The notes beneath the pieces are model-generated. The model worked only from the letters and a program-made list of their open reading frames with translations. It did no database searches and was not told where the DNA came from. Shown here one piece after another: positions 15,586-22,716 of a stretch of DNA of 24,556 nucleotides (position 1 is its first letter; each line of letters starts with the position of its first letter). This stretch comes from Alphaproteobacteria bacterium. Lineage in GTDB: Bacteria > Pseudomonadota > Alphaproteobacteria > Micavibrionales > Micavibrionaceae. Position numbers and translations under genes: made by a program. The stretch is from positions 1 through 24,556 of the forward strand of contig NZVS01000039.1 of NCBI GenBank assembly GCA_002701555.1. The letters are read 5' to 3'.

Positions 15586-15954
15586 ATGGAACGTTCACAA
15601 AGACAGCTTAGGGTAGCCGAACAGTTGCGGCATGTTATGACCGAGACAATGCGGCGCGGCAGTTTTGGTGATGAAATACTTTTTCATTATGCACCGAAAA
15701 TAAGCATTTCAGAAGTACGTGTCAGTCCTGATCTTAAAAATGCGACTGCCTTTGTGTCTTTACTCGGTGATGGGGATCTTGATGAGGTCCTTCCAGCACT
15801 TAATGATGAGCATCAAGAGTTTCAAAAAGATATTGGACAAAAACTAAGGTTAAAGTTTACGCCCCGTGTGCGTTTTAAGTATGACGAGAGTATTGAGCGC
15901 GTAAGCAGACTTGATGCAATTCTTAGCAATCTCCCCAAATCAAAAGACGATTAA
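15586..15954 (+). CDS. rbfA: Ribosome-binding factor A
   Basis: Small KH-like factor that binds the 30S subunit late in assembly and helps mature the 16S rRNA 5' end. The protein has 122 residues, the usual size. RVAEQLRHVMTETMRRG near the start and ISISEVRVSPDLKNATAFVS in the middle are the family signatures; RVRFKYDESIERVSRLD closes the domain. It follows infB by 32 bases, and its stop codon directly abuts the truB ATG (TAAATG), which suggests coupled translation. Confidence 0.96.
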   Translation: MERSQRQLRVAEQLRHVMTETMRRGSFGDEILFHYAPKISISEVRVSPDLKNATAFVSLLGDGDLDEVLPALNDEHQEFQKDIGQKLRLKFTPRVRFKYDESIERVSRLDAILSNLPKSKDD

Positions 15955-16902
15955 ATGCCTCGCCGTAAAAAAGGACTGAAAATTGACGCATGGGTCAATT
16001 TAGACAAACCGTATGATATGACGTCGACGCAGGCTGTTGGGCTTGTTAGGAGACTTTTAAATGCTCAAAAGGCCGGTCATGCAGGTACATTAGATCCACT
16101 GGCGACAGGGATACTCCCAATTGCCTTGGGGGAGGCAACGAAAACTGTACCCTACACACAAGATTCGCAGAAAACTTATGAGTTTAGTGTCCAATGGGGT
16201 GAGGAACGTACAACAGACGATTTAGAGGGTGATGTCATACATTCTTCAAATCAAACACCTTCATCTGATCAGATACATGCAGTTCTTGGTAAATATATAG
16301 GCCAGATTGAGCAGTTTCCTCCGAAATTTTCTGCCATAAAAATTAATGGAGAGCGCGCCTACGACCTAGCCAGAGATGGCCATGATGTGGAAATGAAAAG
16401 CCGTAATGTTCATATAAAAAAGTTAGAACTTCTTAATCATGATATGAACGCTCGCAACTCTACATTTGTATGCGAATGCGGTAAAGGTACTTACATACGC
16501 TCTATAGGCAGAGATATGGGACGAGATTTAGGTTGTTATGGATATATATCAGCCCTTAAACGAACAAAAGTTGGACCGTTTGAACTGAATAATGCAATTT
16601 CACTGGACATTCTGGAAAAAATGGGTGATAACACGCCCACTGATGGTGTTTTGCTACCTGTAGAGATGGCGCTAGACGACATCCCGGCCCTCTCAGTAAC
16701 ATTACAGGAAGCATCAAAGCTCAAATCAGGACAGGCGTGTTCTTTTATCTCAAGACCTGATATCCAGCGTCTTACGGATATAGGAGTTGAAATAAACCCC
16801 AAAGACCCCTCACCTGTTTTGGTTATATTACAAGGCAAACCCCAGGCTATTGCCAGTTTGTCAGGTGTAGAGCTTAAGCCCGTCCGTGTATTTAACTTGT
16901 AA
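15955..16902 (+). CDS. truB: tRNA pseudouridine(55) synthase TruB
   Basis: Forms pseudouridine 55 in the T-loop of tRNAs. The protein has 315 residues. The catalytic motif GHAGTLDPLATGILPIALG places the nucleophile at Asp47. KTYEFSVQWGEERTTDD is the second conserved block, and CGKGTYIRSIGRD the third. A small C-terminal PUA-like region follows. It begins immediately after rbfA and ends 18 bases before rpsO. Confidence 0.97.
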   Translation: MPRRKKGLKIDAWVNLDKPYDMTSTQAVGLVRRLLNAQKAGHAGTLDPLATGILPIALGEATKTVPYTQDSQKTYEFSVQWGEERTTDDLEGDVIHSSNQTPSSDQIHAVLGKYIGQIEQFPPKFSAIKINGERAYDLARDGHDVEMKSRNVHIKKLELLNHDMNARNSTFVCECGKGTYIRSIGRDMGRDLGCYGYISALKRTKVGPFELNNAISLDILEKMGDNTPTDGVLLPVEMALDDIPALSVTLQEASKLKSGQACSFISRPDIQRLTDIGVEINPKDPSPVLVILQGKPQAIASLSGVELKPVRVFNL

Positions 16903-16920
16903 AACGAAAAGGAGAAAAAG

Positions 16921-17190
16921 ATGTCGATAACTGCAGATAAAAAGAAATCACTGATTTCAGACAACCAGAATTCTAAAAATGATACAGGATCGCCTGAGGT
17001 GCAAATCGCTATATTGACAGAGCGCATTTCAAACCTGTCCGAGCACATGCAAAAACACAAGAAAGATCTTAGCACACGTCGTGGCCTTCTGACTTTAGTT
17101 GCGCGTCGCCGTAAGCTACTTGATTACATTCGCGGTATCGAGGAAACCCGTTATCAGGATATCATTAAGAAACACGGCATAAGAAAATAA
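16921..17190 (+). CDS. rpsO: Small-subunit ribosomal protein S15
   Basis: Primary 16S rRNA-binding protein of the 30S platform; 89 residues, the standard length. DTGSPEVQIAILTERI, LSEHMQKHKKDLSTRRGL and the RRRKLLDYI helix are all present. AAAAGGAG provides a strong Shine-Dalgarno. The 18-base gap to truB leaves little room for the S15 autoregulatory leader known elsewhere, unless it extends into truB. A strong terminator follows, so this operon ends here and does not read into pnp. Confidence 0.98.
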   Translation: MSITADKKKSLISDNQNSKNDTGSPEVQIAILTERISNLSEHMQKHKKDLSTRRGLLTLVARRRKLLDYIRGIEETRYQDIIKKHGIRK

Positions 17191-17216
17191 TATCTATTAT
17201 TTCTTTAGAATACGAA

Positions 17217-17243
17217 AAGCGGCTGCCACAGCCGCTTTTTTTT
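17217..17243 (+). terminator. Strong intrinsic terminator after rpsO
   Basis: AAGCGGCTG (17217-17225), CCA, CAGCCGCTT (17229-17237), then a T-run to 17243. Nine perfect pairs. On the minus strand it is followed by four T, so it may also serve the converging gpmA. Confidence 0.93.
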
Positions 17244-17250
17244 ATCTAAA

Positions 17251-17892
17251 TTATAGGAAACGTCGCTCTGACACTTTCATATCATCCAGCTGAATCAAAA
17301 GTGGTTTTCCTGTAGGCATTTCTGCCTCATTTATTGTGTCAGGCGTTTCAAGCCCCAAGACAATGAGCATTGCCCGCAGAGAGTTTCCATGAGCTGCAAC
17401 CAGTACATTTTTGCCGTCATCCAGCAAAGGCTTTATTTCCTTTTTGTAATAAGGCCGCACCCGATTTTCAACCACGTCCTTCAGGCACTCCCCCCCCGGT
17501 GGAGAAACATCATAGGAACGACGCCATATATGAACCTGCTCTTCACCATATTTATCGCGCGTGTCATCTTTATTTAAACCCGTCAAATCTCCATAATCTC
17601 TCTCACGAAGGTCATCATGCCTTATCATTTGGTACGAGCCATCTGCCGTTCTTACTTTTGATGCCATAGACCCTGCATTATCCAAAGCAAGCTTAGCGGT
17701 CTCATTTGCTCTTTTCAAAGTGCTTGAAAAAACCTTATCAATCATAATATTTGCATCTTCAATCGCGTGACCAGCCTTGCGAGCCTCGTCGCGCCCCTCT
17801 TCCGTCAATTCAACATCTGTAAACCCTGTGAATTTGTTTTCCAGATTCCATTGGCTCTGTCCATGTCTTAGAAGAATGAGATAGTTTGTCAT
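17251..17892 (-). CDS. gpmA: 2,3-bisphosphoglycerate-dependent phosphoglycerate mutase
   Basis: Glycolytic and gluconeogenic enzyme interconverting 3- and 2-phosphoglycerate through a phosphohistidine. The protein has 213 residues. LLRHGQSQWNLENKFTGFTD places the phosphorylated His at position 10. ERDYGDLTGLNK carries the conserved acid, and VAAHGNSLR provides the second His at 168. It is slightly shorter than E. coli GpmA, as common in alphaproteobacteria. AAGGAAA lies upstream of the ATG at 17892. It converges on rpsO, diverges from pnp, and sits alone between two genes usually adjacent on one strand. Confidence 0.95.
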   Translation of the reverse strand: MTNYLILLRHGQSQWNLENKFTGFTDVELTEEGRDEARKAGHAIEDANIMIDKVFSSTLKRANETAKLALDNAGSMASKVRTADGSYQMIRHDDLRERDYGDLTGLNKDDTRDKYGEEQVHIWRRSYDVSPPGGECLKDVVENRVRPYYKKEIKPLLDDGKNVLVAAHGNSLRAMLIVLGLETPDTINEAEMPTGKPLLIQLDDMKVSERRFL

Positions 17893-17953
17893 TATAAATG
17901 GTTTCCTTGATTTTCCTTATTAAATATAAGGTAAAGATTGACTTATGGCGTTA

Positions 17954-17982
17954 ATAATGGCATGTCTATGGCCACGTTGCAA
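17954..17982 (-). promoter_or_regulatory. Candidate gpmA promoter
   Basis: Minus strand: TTGCAA (17982-17977), 17 bases, CATTAT (17959-17954). The spacing is ideal and the -10 matches at five of six positions. Transcription would start about 55 bases before the gpmA ATG. Confidence 0.5.
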
Positions 17983-18004
17983 AGGACATTTGCATCTTTA
18001 TCGT
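17977..18004 (+). promoter_or_regulatory. Candidate pnp promoter sharing the gpmA -35
   Basis: TTGCAA (17977-17982), 16 bases, TATCGT (17999-18004). The palindromic -35 is the same as proposed for gpmA. An alternative start further upstream is TTGACT (17938-17943) with a poor -10 at 17961. The choice decides whether the upstream repeat of the pnp ribosome-binding site is transcribed. Confidence 0.35.
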
Positions 18005-18133
18005 AACGGTTGACTGCCAACGGCAGTTCCTTAAGGTCACTTTTTAATCTTAACACCTGCCGTTTGCCGTCCACCGACGATATGGAGCTGTCCTTTCCTC
18101 GTATTAAACTTTAACCATACAAGAAAGGACATT
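17978..18133 (+). promoter_or_regulatory. pnp leader with RBS-hiding helix and nested stems
   Basis: TGTCCTTTC (18089-18097) is complementary to GAAAGGACA (18123-18131), which contains the pnp Shine-Dalgarno. AAAGGACATT occurs twice, at 17981-17990 inside a TGCAAA/TTTGCA hairpin and at 18124-18133. Between them ACTGCC-AAC-GGCAGT (18013-18027) makes a hairpin, and AACGGCAG (18019-18026) can alternatively pair with CTGCCGTT (18057-18064) above an inner TTAAG/CTTAA stem. In E. coli, the pnp leader is an RNase III and PNPase autoregulatory target; a similar role here is inference. Confidence 0.5.
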
Positions 18134-18137
18134 ATTA

Positions 18138-20279
18138 ATGTTTAATGTTTTTAGAAAAGAAATCGATTTTGCAGGAAAGAAACTAACGCTCGAAACTGGT
18201 AAAGTCGCAAGACAAGCAGATGCAACAGTTATTGCTACACTTGGAGAAACTTCAGTGCTTTGTACAGTAGTTGGTGCCAAATCGGTACGCGAAGGCCAGG
18301 ATTTCTTCCCGCTTACTGTTAACTATCAGGAAAAAACATATGCTGCCGGTAAGATACCAGGCGGTTTCTTTAAGCGTGAAGGTCGTCCCTCTGAAAAAGA
18401 GACACTTACCTCTCGCCTTATTGATCGCCCTATTCGCCCCCTTTTCCCGGATGGATTTTTAAATGAAGTCCAAATTACTGCTACTGTCATGTCTCATGAC
18501 ATGGAAAACGATCCGGACATGGTCGCATTGATAGGGTGTTCTGCGGCATTAACGCTTTCAGGTCTTCCTTTCATGGGGCCTGTGGGTGCTATCCGTGTTG
18601 GCTATAAAGACGGGAAAACAATTATGAGCCCGACTATGTCCGAAATGGAAGATAGTGAGCTTGATCTTGTTGTTGCCGGTACTCAAGAAGGTGTTTTAAT
18701 GGTTGAATCAGAAGCCAACGAGCTCTCTGAGGAAGACATGCTAAAAGCTGTTATGGAAGGCCATAAGGAATTCCAGAAAGTTATCAACGGCATTATTGAT
18801 TTGGCTGAGATGTGCGCGAAAGATCCTTGGGACCTTCCTGAAGAAGACACAAAAATTAAGCCTCTTTCCAAAGACATCCGATCCAAATTCGAGAAGAAAT
18901 TTATCGAAGCTTACAAAGAACAAGTTAAGCAAGAACGCCAAAACAAACTTAAAGCTGTTAAAGAAGAAGTTGTAGAGGCCTTCACTGATGAAGAGAAAGG
19001 CGTGACGCCTGAACTTCTTGGTTCTTTGATGAAAAAGATAGAAGCCGATATTGTTCGTGGCCAGATCTTGAAAACAGGAGAGCGTATCGATGGTCGTGAT
19101 ACAAAGACAGTAAGACCTATTGTTTCAGAAGTTGGTGTATTGCCACGCGTTCACGGAAGTGCGCTATTTACACGTGGTGAAACACAAGCTCTTGTGGTTA
19201 CAACATTGGGAACAGGGCAAGACGAGCAGATTATTGATGCTCTTGAAGGTGAATATAAGCAGAACTTCCTTCTACATTACAACTTCCCTCCTTACTCAGT
19301 TGGTGAATGTGGACGTATGGGTTCACCAGGACGTCGTGAGATCGGCCATGGTAAGCTTGCATGGCGTGCTATTCACCCGATGCTTCCTGATGCTGAAAAC
19401 TTCCCCTACACACTTCGTGTGGTTTCTGAAATCACCGAATCAAACGGTTCCTCTTCAATGGCGACTGTTTGTGGTACGTCCCTCGCCCTTATGGACGCAG
19501 GTGTACCCCTTAAAAAACCGGTTGCAGGTATTGCGATGGGTTTGATCAAGGAAGATAAGGACTATGCAGTTCTTTCAGATATCCTTGGTGATGAAGACCA
19601 TCTTGGCGATATGGACTTTAAAGTCGCAGGTACAAAAGACGGTATTACTTCACTCCAGATGGATATTAAAATCACATCTATCACACAAGAAATTATGAAG
19701 ATTGCACTTGAGCAAGCCAAAGATGGTCGTATTCATATTCTTGATGAGATGGCCAAGGCGTTGACTGAGGCCCGCTCAGATGTCCGTGAAAACGCACCAC
19801 AAATGGTACAGCTGAAGATACCTGTTGACAAAATCCGTGATGTTATCGGTACTGGCGGTAAGGTTATCCGTGAGATCACTGAAACCACAGGTGTTAAAAT
19901 GGATGTTGAGGATGATGGTACTATCCGCGTAGCAGCAACCAGCACAGAGTCAATTGATGCGGCTGTTAAGTGGATCAAAGACCTCACCGATGAGCCTGAA
20001 AAAGGTAAAGTTTATGACGGTAAAGTTGTTAAAACAGTTGATTTTGGCTGTTTCGTAAACTTTATGGGCGCAAAAGACGGCCTGGTTCACATCTCTGAGC
20101 TTCAAAACGAACGTACAGCCAAAACAACTGACGTTGTTAACGAAGGTGATGAGGTTAAAGTCATGGTTATAGGGTTTGACGATCGCGGGAAGATAAAACT
20201 TTCCATGAAACGCGTAGATCAGGAAACTGGTGAGCCTATTACAAAAGACGATGCAGACGATCAGCGTGAGGCTAGCTAA
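18138..20279 (+). CDS. pnp: Polyribonucleotide nucleotidyltransferase (PNPase)
   Basis: Phosphorolytic 3'-to-5' exoribonuclease, a trimer in the degradosome and RNA-turnover pathways. The protein has 713 residues. Two RNase PH domains (about 10-145 and 325-460 onward) are joined by a helical domain. FKREGRPSEKETLTSRLIDRP-type blocks are present in the first. Catalytic-core acidic residues lie in GDMDFKVAGTKDGI near residue 491. KH with IGTGGK near residue 569 and S1 from about residue 622 complete it. AAAGGA lies eight bases before the ATG, in a region that can be base-paired. A strong terminator follows directly, so pnp is probably monocistronic. Confidence 0.98.
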   Translation: MFNVFRKEIDFAGKKLTLETGKVARQADATVIATLGETSVLCTVVGAKSVREGQDFFPLTVNYQEKTYAAGKIPGGFFKREGRPSEKETLTSRLIDRPIRPLFPDGFLNEVQITATVMSHDMENDPDMVALIGCSAALTLSGLPFMGPVGAIRVGYKDGKTIMSPTMSEMEDSELDLVVAGTQEGVLMVESEANELSEEDMLKAVMEGHKEFQKVINGIIDLAEMCAKDPWDLPEEDTKIKPLSKDIRSKFEKKFIEAYKEQVKQERQNKLKAVKEEVVEAFTDEEKGVTPELLGSLMKKIEADIVRGQILKTGERIDGRDTKTVRPIVSEVGVLPRVHGSALFTRGETQALVVTTLGTGQDEQIIDALEGEYKQNFLLHYNFPPYSVGECGRMGSPGRREIGHGKLAWRAIHPMLPDAENFPYTLRVVSEITESNGSSSMATVCGTSLALMDAGVPLKKPVAGIAMGLIKEDKDYAVLSDILGDEDHLGDMDFKVAGTKDGITSLQMDIKITSITQEIMKIALEQAKDGRIHILDEMAKALTEARSDVRENAPQMVQLKIPVDKIRDVIGTGGKVIREITETTGVKMDVEDDGTIRVAATSTESIDAAVKWIKDLTDEPEKGKVYDGKVVKTVDFGCFVNFMGAKDGLVHISELQNERTAKTTDVVNEGDEVKVMVIGFDDRGKIKLSMKRVDQETGEPITKDDADDQREAS

Positions 20280-20301
20280 TATTTTCTGTAATTTATTATT
20301 T

Positions 20302-20330
20302 AAATGGCGGGGTCTTCCCGCCATTTTTTT
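20302..20330 (+). terminator. Strong intrinsic terminator after pnp
   Basis: AAATGGCGGG (20302-20311), GTCTT loop, CCCGCCATTT (20317-20326), T-run to 20330. Ten perfect pairs. Confidence 0.94.
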
Positions 20331-20331
20331 A

Positions 20332-20360
20332 TTGACTATTCAGAGGTGCAAGCTTAAGTA
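20332..20360 (+). promoter_or_regulatory. Candidate promoter of the membrane-protein/ugpQ pair
   Basis: TTGACT (20332-20337), 17 bases, TAAGTA (20355-20360). The -35 is good and the -10 poor. The start of transcription would be only a few bases before the ATG at 20370, giving a nearly leaderless message. Confidence 0.3.
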
Positions 20361-20369
20361 CGAGAAAGA

Positions 20370-20882
20370 ATGACAAAAGAACCTTTACACAAAAAAGACA
20401 TAGCAATAACTGCAGGCGGTGCGCTTATTGGTGCCCCTTATCTGTATTTATTGAGAGATAAATTGACGCCAAATGGTCAACAAATGCTTTATGCTTCTGA
20501 AATTTCAGAGGCAACACAGGAGTTTATTAGTAAGGGCAAGTCTTTCGAGGCGATGCAGGAGGTATCGGAAAAGCACTCACCGTTCCTTACTACTGGTAAT
20601 ATAGTAAATGAATGCGCTCAAAATTCCACTTACACATTTACCGATACAACTGAAAACTCCAAGACAATATCAACTAAGTTTGATGCTGACGCCTTCGAAG
20701 GATGCCTTGTAGAGGCCCATACGGATTTCCAGTATGCGGCAAATAGCACGACATCTGACGAAATTTTCGTAGCAGGATTCAACCTTGCCTTAATTGGGTG
20801 CCTGACACTAATATGGGCAAGTTCAGCAAAAAAAGTTATCAAAAACATCTCATCCACTCTTTCAGATCCAAAAGTACAATAA
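20370..20882 (+). CDS. Membrane protein of unknown function with two helices
   Basis: A 170-residue protein I do not recognise. A hydrophobic stretch at residues 11-27 (ITAGGALIGAPYLYLL) and another at about 131-149 (VAGFNLALIGCLTLIWAS) would anchor it. The roughly 100 residues between contain two Cys (in NECAQN and EGCLVE) that could form a disulfide if periplasmic. The C-terminal tail is Lys/Ser-rich, and both ends are probably cytoplasmic by the positive-inside rule. It lies behind the pnp terminator and four bases before the phosphodiesterase gene, so the two are probably co-transcribed. No clear Shine-Dalgarno. Confidence 0.7.
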   Translation: MTKEPLHKKDIAITAGGALIGAPYLYLLRDKLTPNGQQMLYASEISEATQEFISKGKSFEAMQEVSEKHSPFLTTGNIVNECAQNSTYTFTDTTENSKTISTKFDADAFEGCLVEAHTDFQYAANSTTSDEIFVAGFNLALIGCLTLIWASSAKKVIKNISSTLSDPKVQ

Positions 20883-20886
20883 TATT

Positions 20887-21630
20887 ATGCTTAAACTTCC
20901 AAAAGTTATCGGTCATAGAGGAGCAAAAGGTTATGCTCCTGAAAACACGCTGGAAAGCATCAGGACTGCCGCTGATATGGGTGTGGAGTGGGTTGAGCTT
21001 GATGTTAAACTGACACGCGATGGCGTTCCTGTGATCTTCCACGACGAAGATCTGGCACGTGTAACAAATGGCTCCGGCCTCATGGCCGAAACTGATTACG
21101 ACGATATTAAAGAACTGGACGCAGGCAGCTGGTACGGCGAAAGCTTTTTAGGTGCAAAGATACCTACTTTAGAAGAGGCCGTGGATGTTCTAATTGAAAA
21201 CGACATGGGCTTAAACCTCGAAATAAAACCCTGCCCCGGTCGAGAAGAAGAAACCGCATCTGTTGCGCTAGATGTGATGTCACAAATATGGGATGACCAT
21301 GATAGGATCCTAATATCAAGCTTTAAACTGATTTCATTAGAAGCAGCGCAAAATCTTGCGAATGATTGGGCAAGAGGATTACTTTTCGAAGAGGATATAC
21401 CTGATGACTGGCCAAAACTTGCCCAACATTTGGAAGTAAGCACACTGAACGTGAATGGAAACTCTCTTAAAAAGAGTGAATGCGAGTATTTATTGGAAGC
21501 AGAGTTGCCTTTATTAGCTTATACAATTAATGACCCTATGAGAGCCAGGGAGCTGCAACGTTGGGGAATAGACAGCATTTTTAGTGATGTTCCCGATTTG
21601 ATAATGGAAAACCTTCTTGAAAGTCATTAA
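20887..21630 (+). CDS. Glycerophosphodiester phosphodiesterase (UgpQ-like, cytosolic)
   Basis: Hydrolyses glycerophosphodiesters from phospholipid turnover to sn-glycerol 3-phosphate and an alcohol. The protein has 247 residues with no signal peptide, so it is the cytosolic UgpQ type. GHRGAKGYAPENT places His10 and Arg11 at the active site. VELDVKLTRDGVPVIFHDEDL gives the metal ligands Glu37 and Asp39 and the second catalytic His52. LNLEIKP is the next conserved strand. It converges on the fab cluster with only ten bases to the next gene. Confidence 0.94.
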   Translation: MLKLPKVIGHRGAKGYAPENTLESIRTAADMGVEWVELDVKLTRDGVPVIFHDEDLARVTNGSGLMAETDYDDIKELDAGSWYGESFLGAKIPTLEEAVDVLIENDMGLNLEIKPCPGREEETASVALDVMSQIWDDHDRILISSFKLISLEAAQNLANDWARGLLFEEDIPDDWPKLAQHLEVSTLNVNGNSLKKSECEYLLEAELPLLAYTINDPMRARELQRWGIDSIFSDVPDLIMENLLESH

Positions 21631-21640
21631 GAAACAACCA

Positions 21641-21898
21641 TCATGGTTGCTCTAAGGCTAGATCATTCACAATATTTGCAATCTCAGAAGCTGGAACATA
21701 AAAACCGGGTGCCAAAGCAACGTGGCCATAGTCTTGGCTGAGATTTATTAACGTTAAAGGAGACACTGTTTTAGAAACGTCTCTGTCCCATGACTTATCA
21801 AAAAATTGAAACGATACGTTGCCAGTGGAATCGTCTAAACTAAATCCTTTGTATTTCTGATCCGTAAGTAAATTTAGAAAAGTGTTTCTCAGGCCCAT
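21641..21898 (-). CDS. Small protein of unknown function downstream of fabI
   Basis: An 85-residue ORF eight bases after fabI on the same strand, probably the last gene of the fabA-fabB-fabI transcript. The translation is soluble-looking, with several aromatic residues and no Cys, signal or membrane segment. I do not recognise it. Its TGA stop sits in the loop of a perfect 6-bp hairpin, CAACCA-TCA-TGGTTG (21635-21649, plus-strand sequence). Close spacing and strand agreement support it as a gene; the Shine-Dalgarno is only AGAG. Confidence 0.6.
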   Translation of the reverse strand: MGLRNTFLNLLTDQKYKGFSLDDSTGNVSFQFFDKSWDRDVSKTVSPLTLINLSQDYGHVALAPGFYVPASEIANIVNDLALEQP

Positions 21899-21906
21899 AT
21901 TAAGCT

Positions 21907-22707
21907 CTAACTGTTTAATTCATCCCAGTATTCAGAATTACACATGCCCATAACATTAAAGCCGCAATCTACATAATGAATCTCACCCGTAACAGCGGAA
22001 GACATATCTGAACATAGATAAAGTCCGGTTTGCCCAAGTTCCTCAAGGCCGACTGAGCGCTTTAACGGCGATGTAACTGTGTTGTATTTGAATGTTTTGC
22101 GGGCTGATCCAATAGCTGAACCTGCAAGGGTTCTCATAGGTCCGGCAGAAATTGCATTAACACGGATATTATCAGGCCCTAGATCTGCAGCCAAATATTT
22201 AACAGAGGCTTCTAAAGCAGCTTTTGCAACACCCATAACGTTATAGTTAGGCATAACCTTTTCCGCACCATAATAGCTCAGAGTAATGGCTGATCCTCCC
22301 TCTTTCATCAAAGGCACAGCACGGCGCATAACCGATGTGAACGAAAAGCAAGAAATGTGCATTGATTGAAGAAAATTCTCCAATGATGTATCGACATAAC
22401 GCCCTTTCAGCTCCTCTTTGTTAGAATAGGCAAGGGAATGAACAACAAAATCAAGTCCACCCCATTCCTTTTCAATATCAGAGAAGAGAGCGTCAATGTC
22501 GGTTTCCTTGGAAACATCGCATGGGTAAAGAAGAGATGATCCAGACTCTTTTACAAGCGGCTCTACCCGCTTTTTGAAAGCATCACCTTGATAGGTATAT
22601 GCAAGTTCAGCCCCTTGGTTCTTTAGGGCTTGGGCTATTCCCCAAGCTATGGAGTGGTTATTTGCCACTCCCATGATCAGCCCCTTTTTACCCTTCATCA
22701 AACTCAT
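21907..22707 (-). CDS. fabI: Enoyl-[acyl-carrier-protein] reductase (NADH) FabI
   Basis: Last reduction of each fatty-acid elongation cycle. A 266-residue short-chain dehydrogenase fold. The NAD site GVANNHSIAWGIA starts at residue 13. The FabI-type active site Y-x6-K is Tyr155 and Lys162, with Tyr145 in SYYGAEK, matching E. coli Tyr156, Lys163 and Tyr146. AAGGGG is a strong Shine-Dalgarno before the ATG at 22707. It follows fabB by nine bases. This is the usual triclosan/isoniazid-class target, but sensitivity cannot be read here. Confidence 0.96.
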   Translation of the reverse strand: MSLMKGKKGLIMGVANNHSIAWGIAQALKNQGAELAYTYQGDAFKKRVEPLVKESGSSLLYPCDVSKETDIDALFSDIEKEWGGLDFVVHSLAYSNKEELKGRYVDTSLENFLQSMHISCFSFTSVMRRAVPLMKEGGSAITLSYYGAEKVMPNYNVMGVAKAALEASVKYLAADLGPDNIRVNAISAGPMRTLAGSAIGSARKTFKYNTVTSPLKRSVGLEELGQTGLYLCSDMSSAVTGEIHYVDCGFNVMGMCNSEYWDELNS

Positions 22708-22716
22708 AATTTCCCC

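Noticed and set aside
16860..16920. S15 autoregulatory leader before rpsO
   Set aside because: The gap is 18 bases and I see no pseudoknot or junction in it. Any such element would have to lie inside truB and is not visible by eye.
16536..17075. 179-codon open frame on the minus strand across truB and rpsO
   Set aside because: It overlaps two strongly conserved genes; the translation is Ser/Phe-rich shadow sequence.
18082..18114. Ten-codon upstream ORF in the pnp leader
   Set aside because: It reads MELSFPRIKL and has no Shine-Dalgarno. It overlaps the strand complementary to the pnp ribosome-binding site, so it is more likely incidental.
19120..19545. 141-codon plus-strand frame inside pnp
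   Set aside because: It is an out-of-frame shadow of the PNPase core with no independent start signal.
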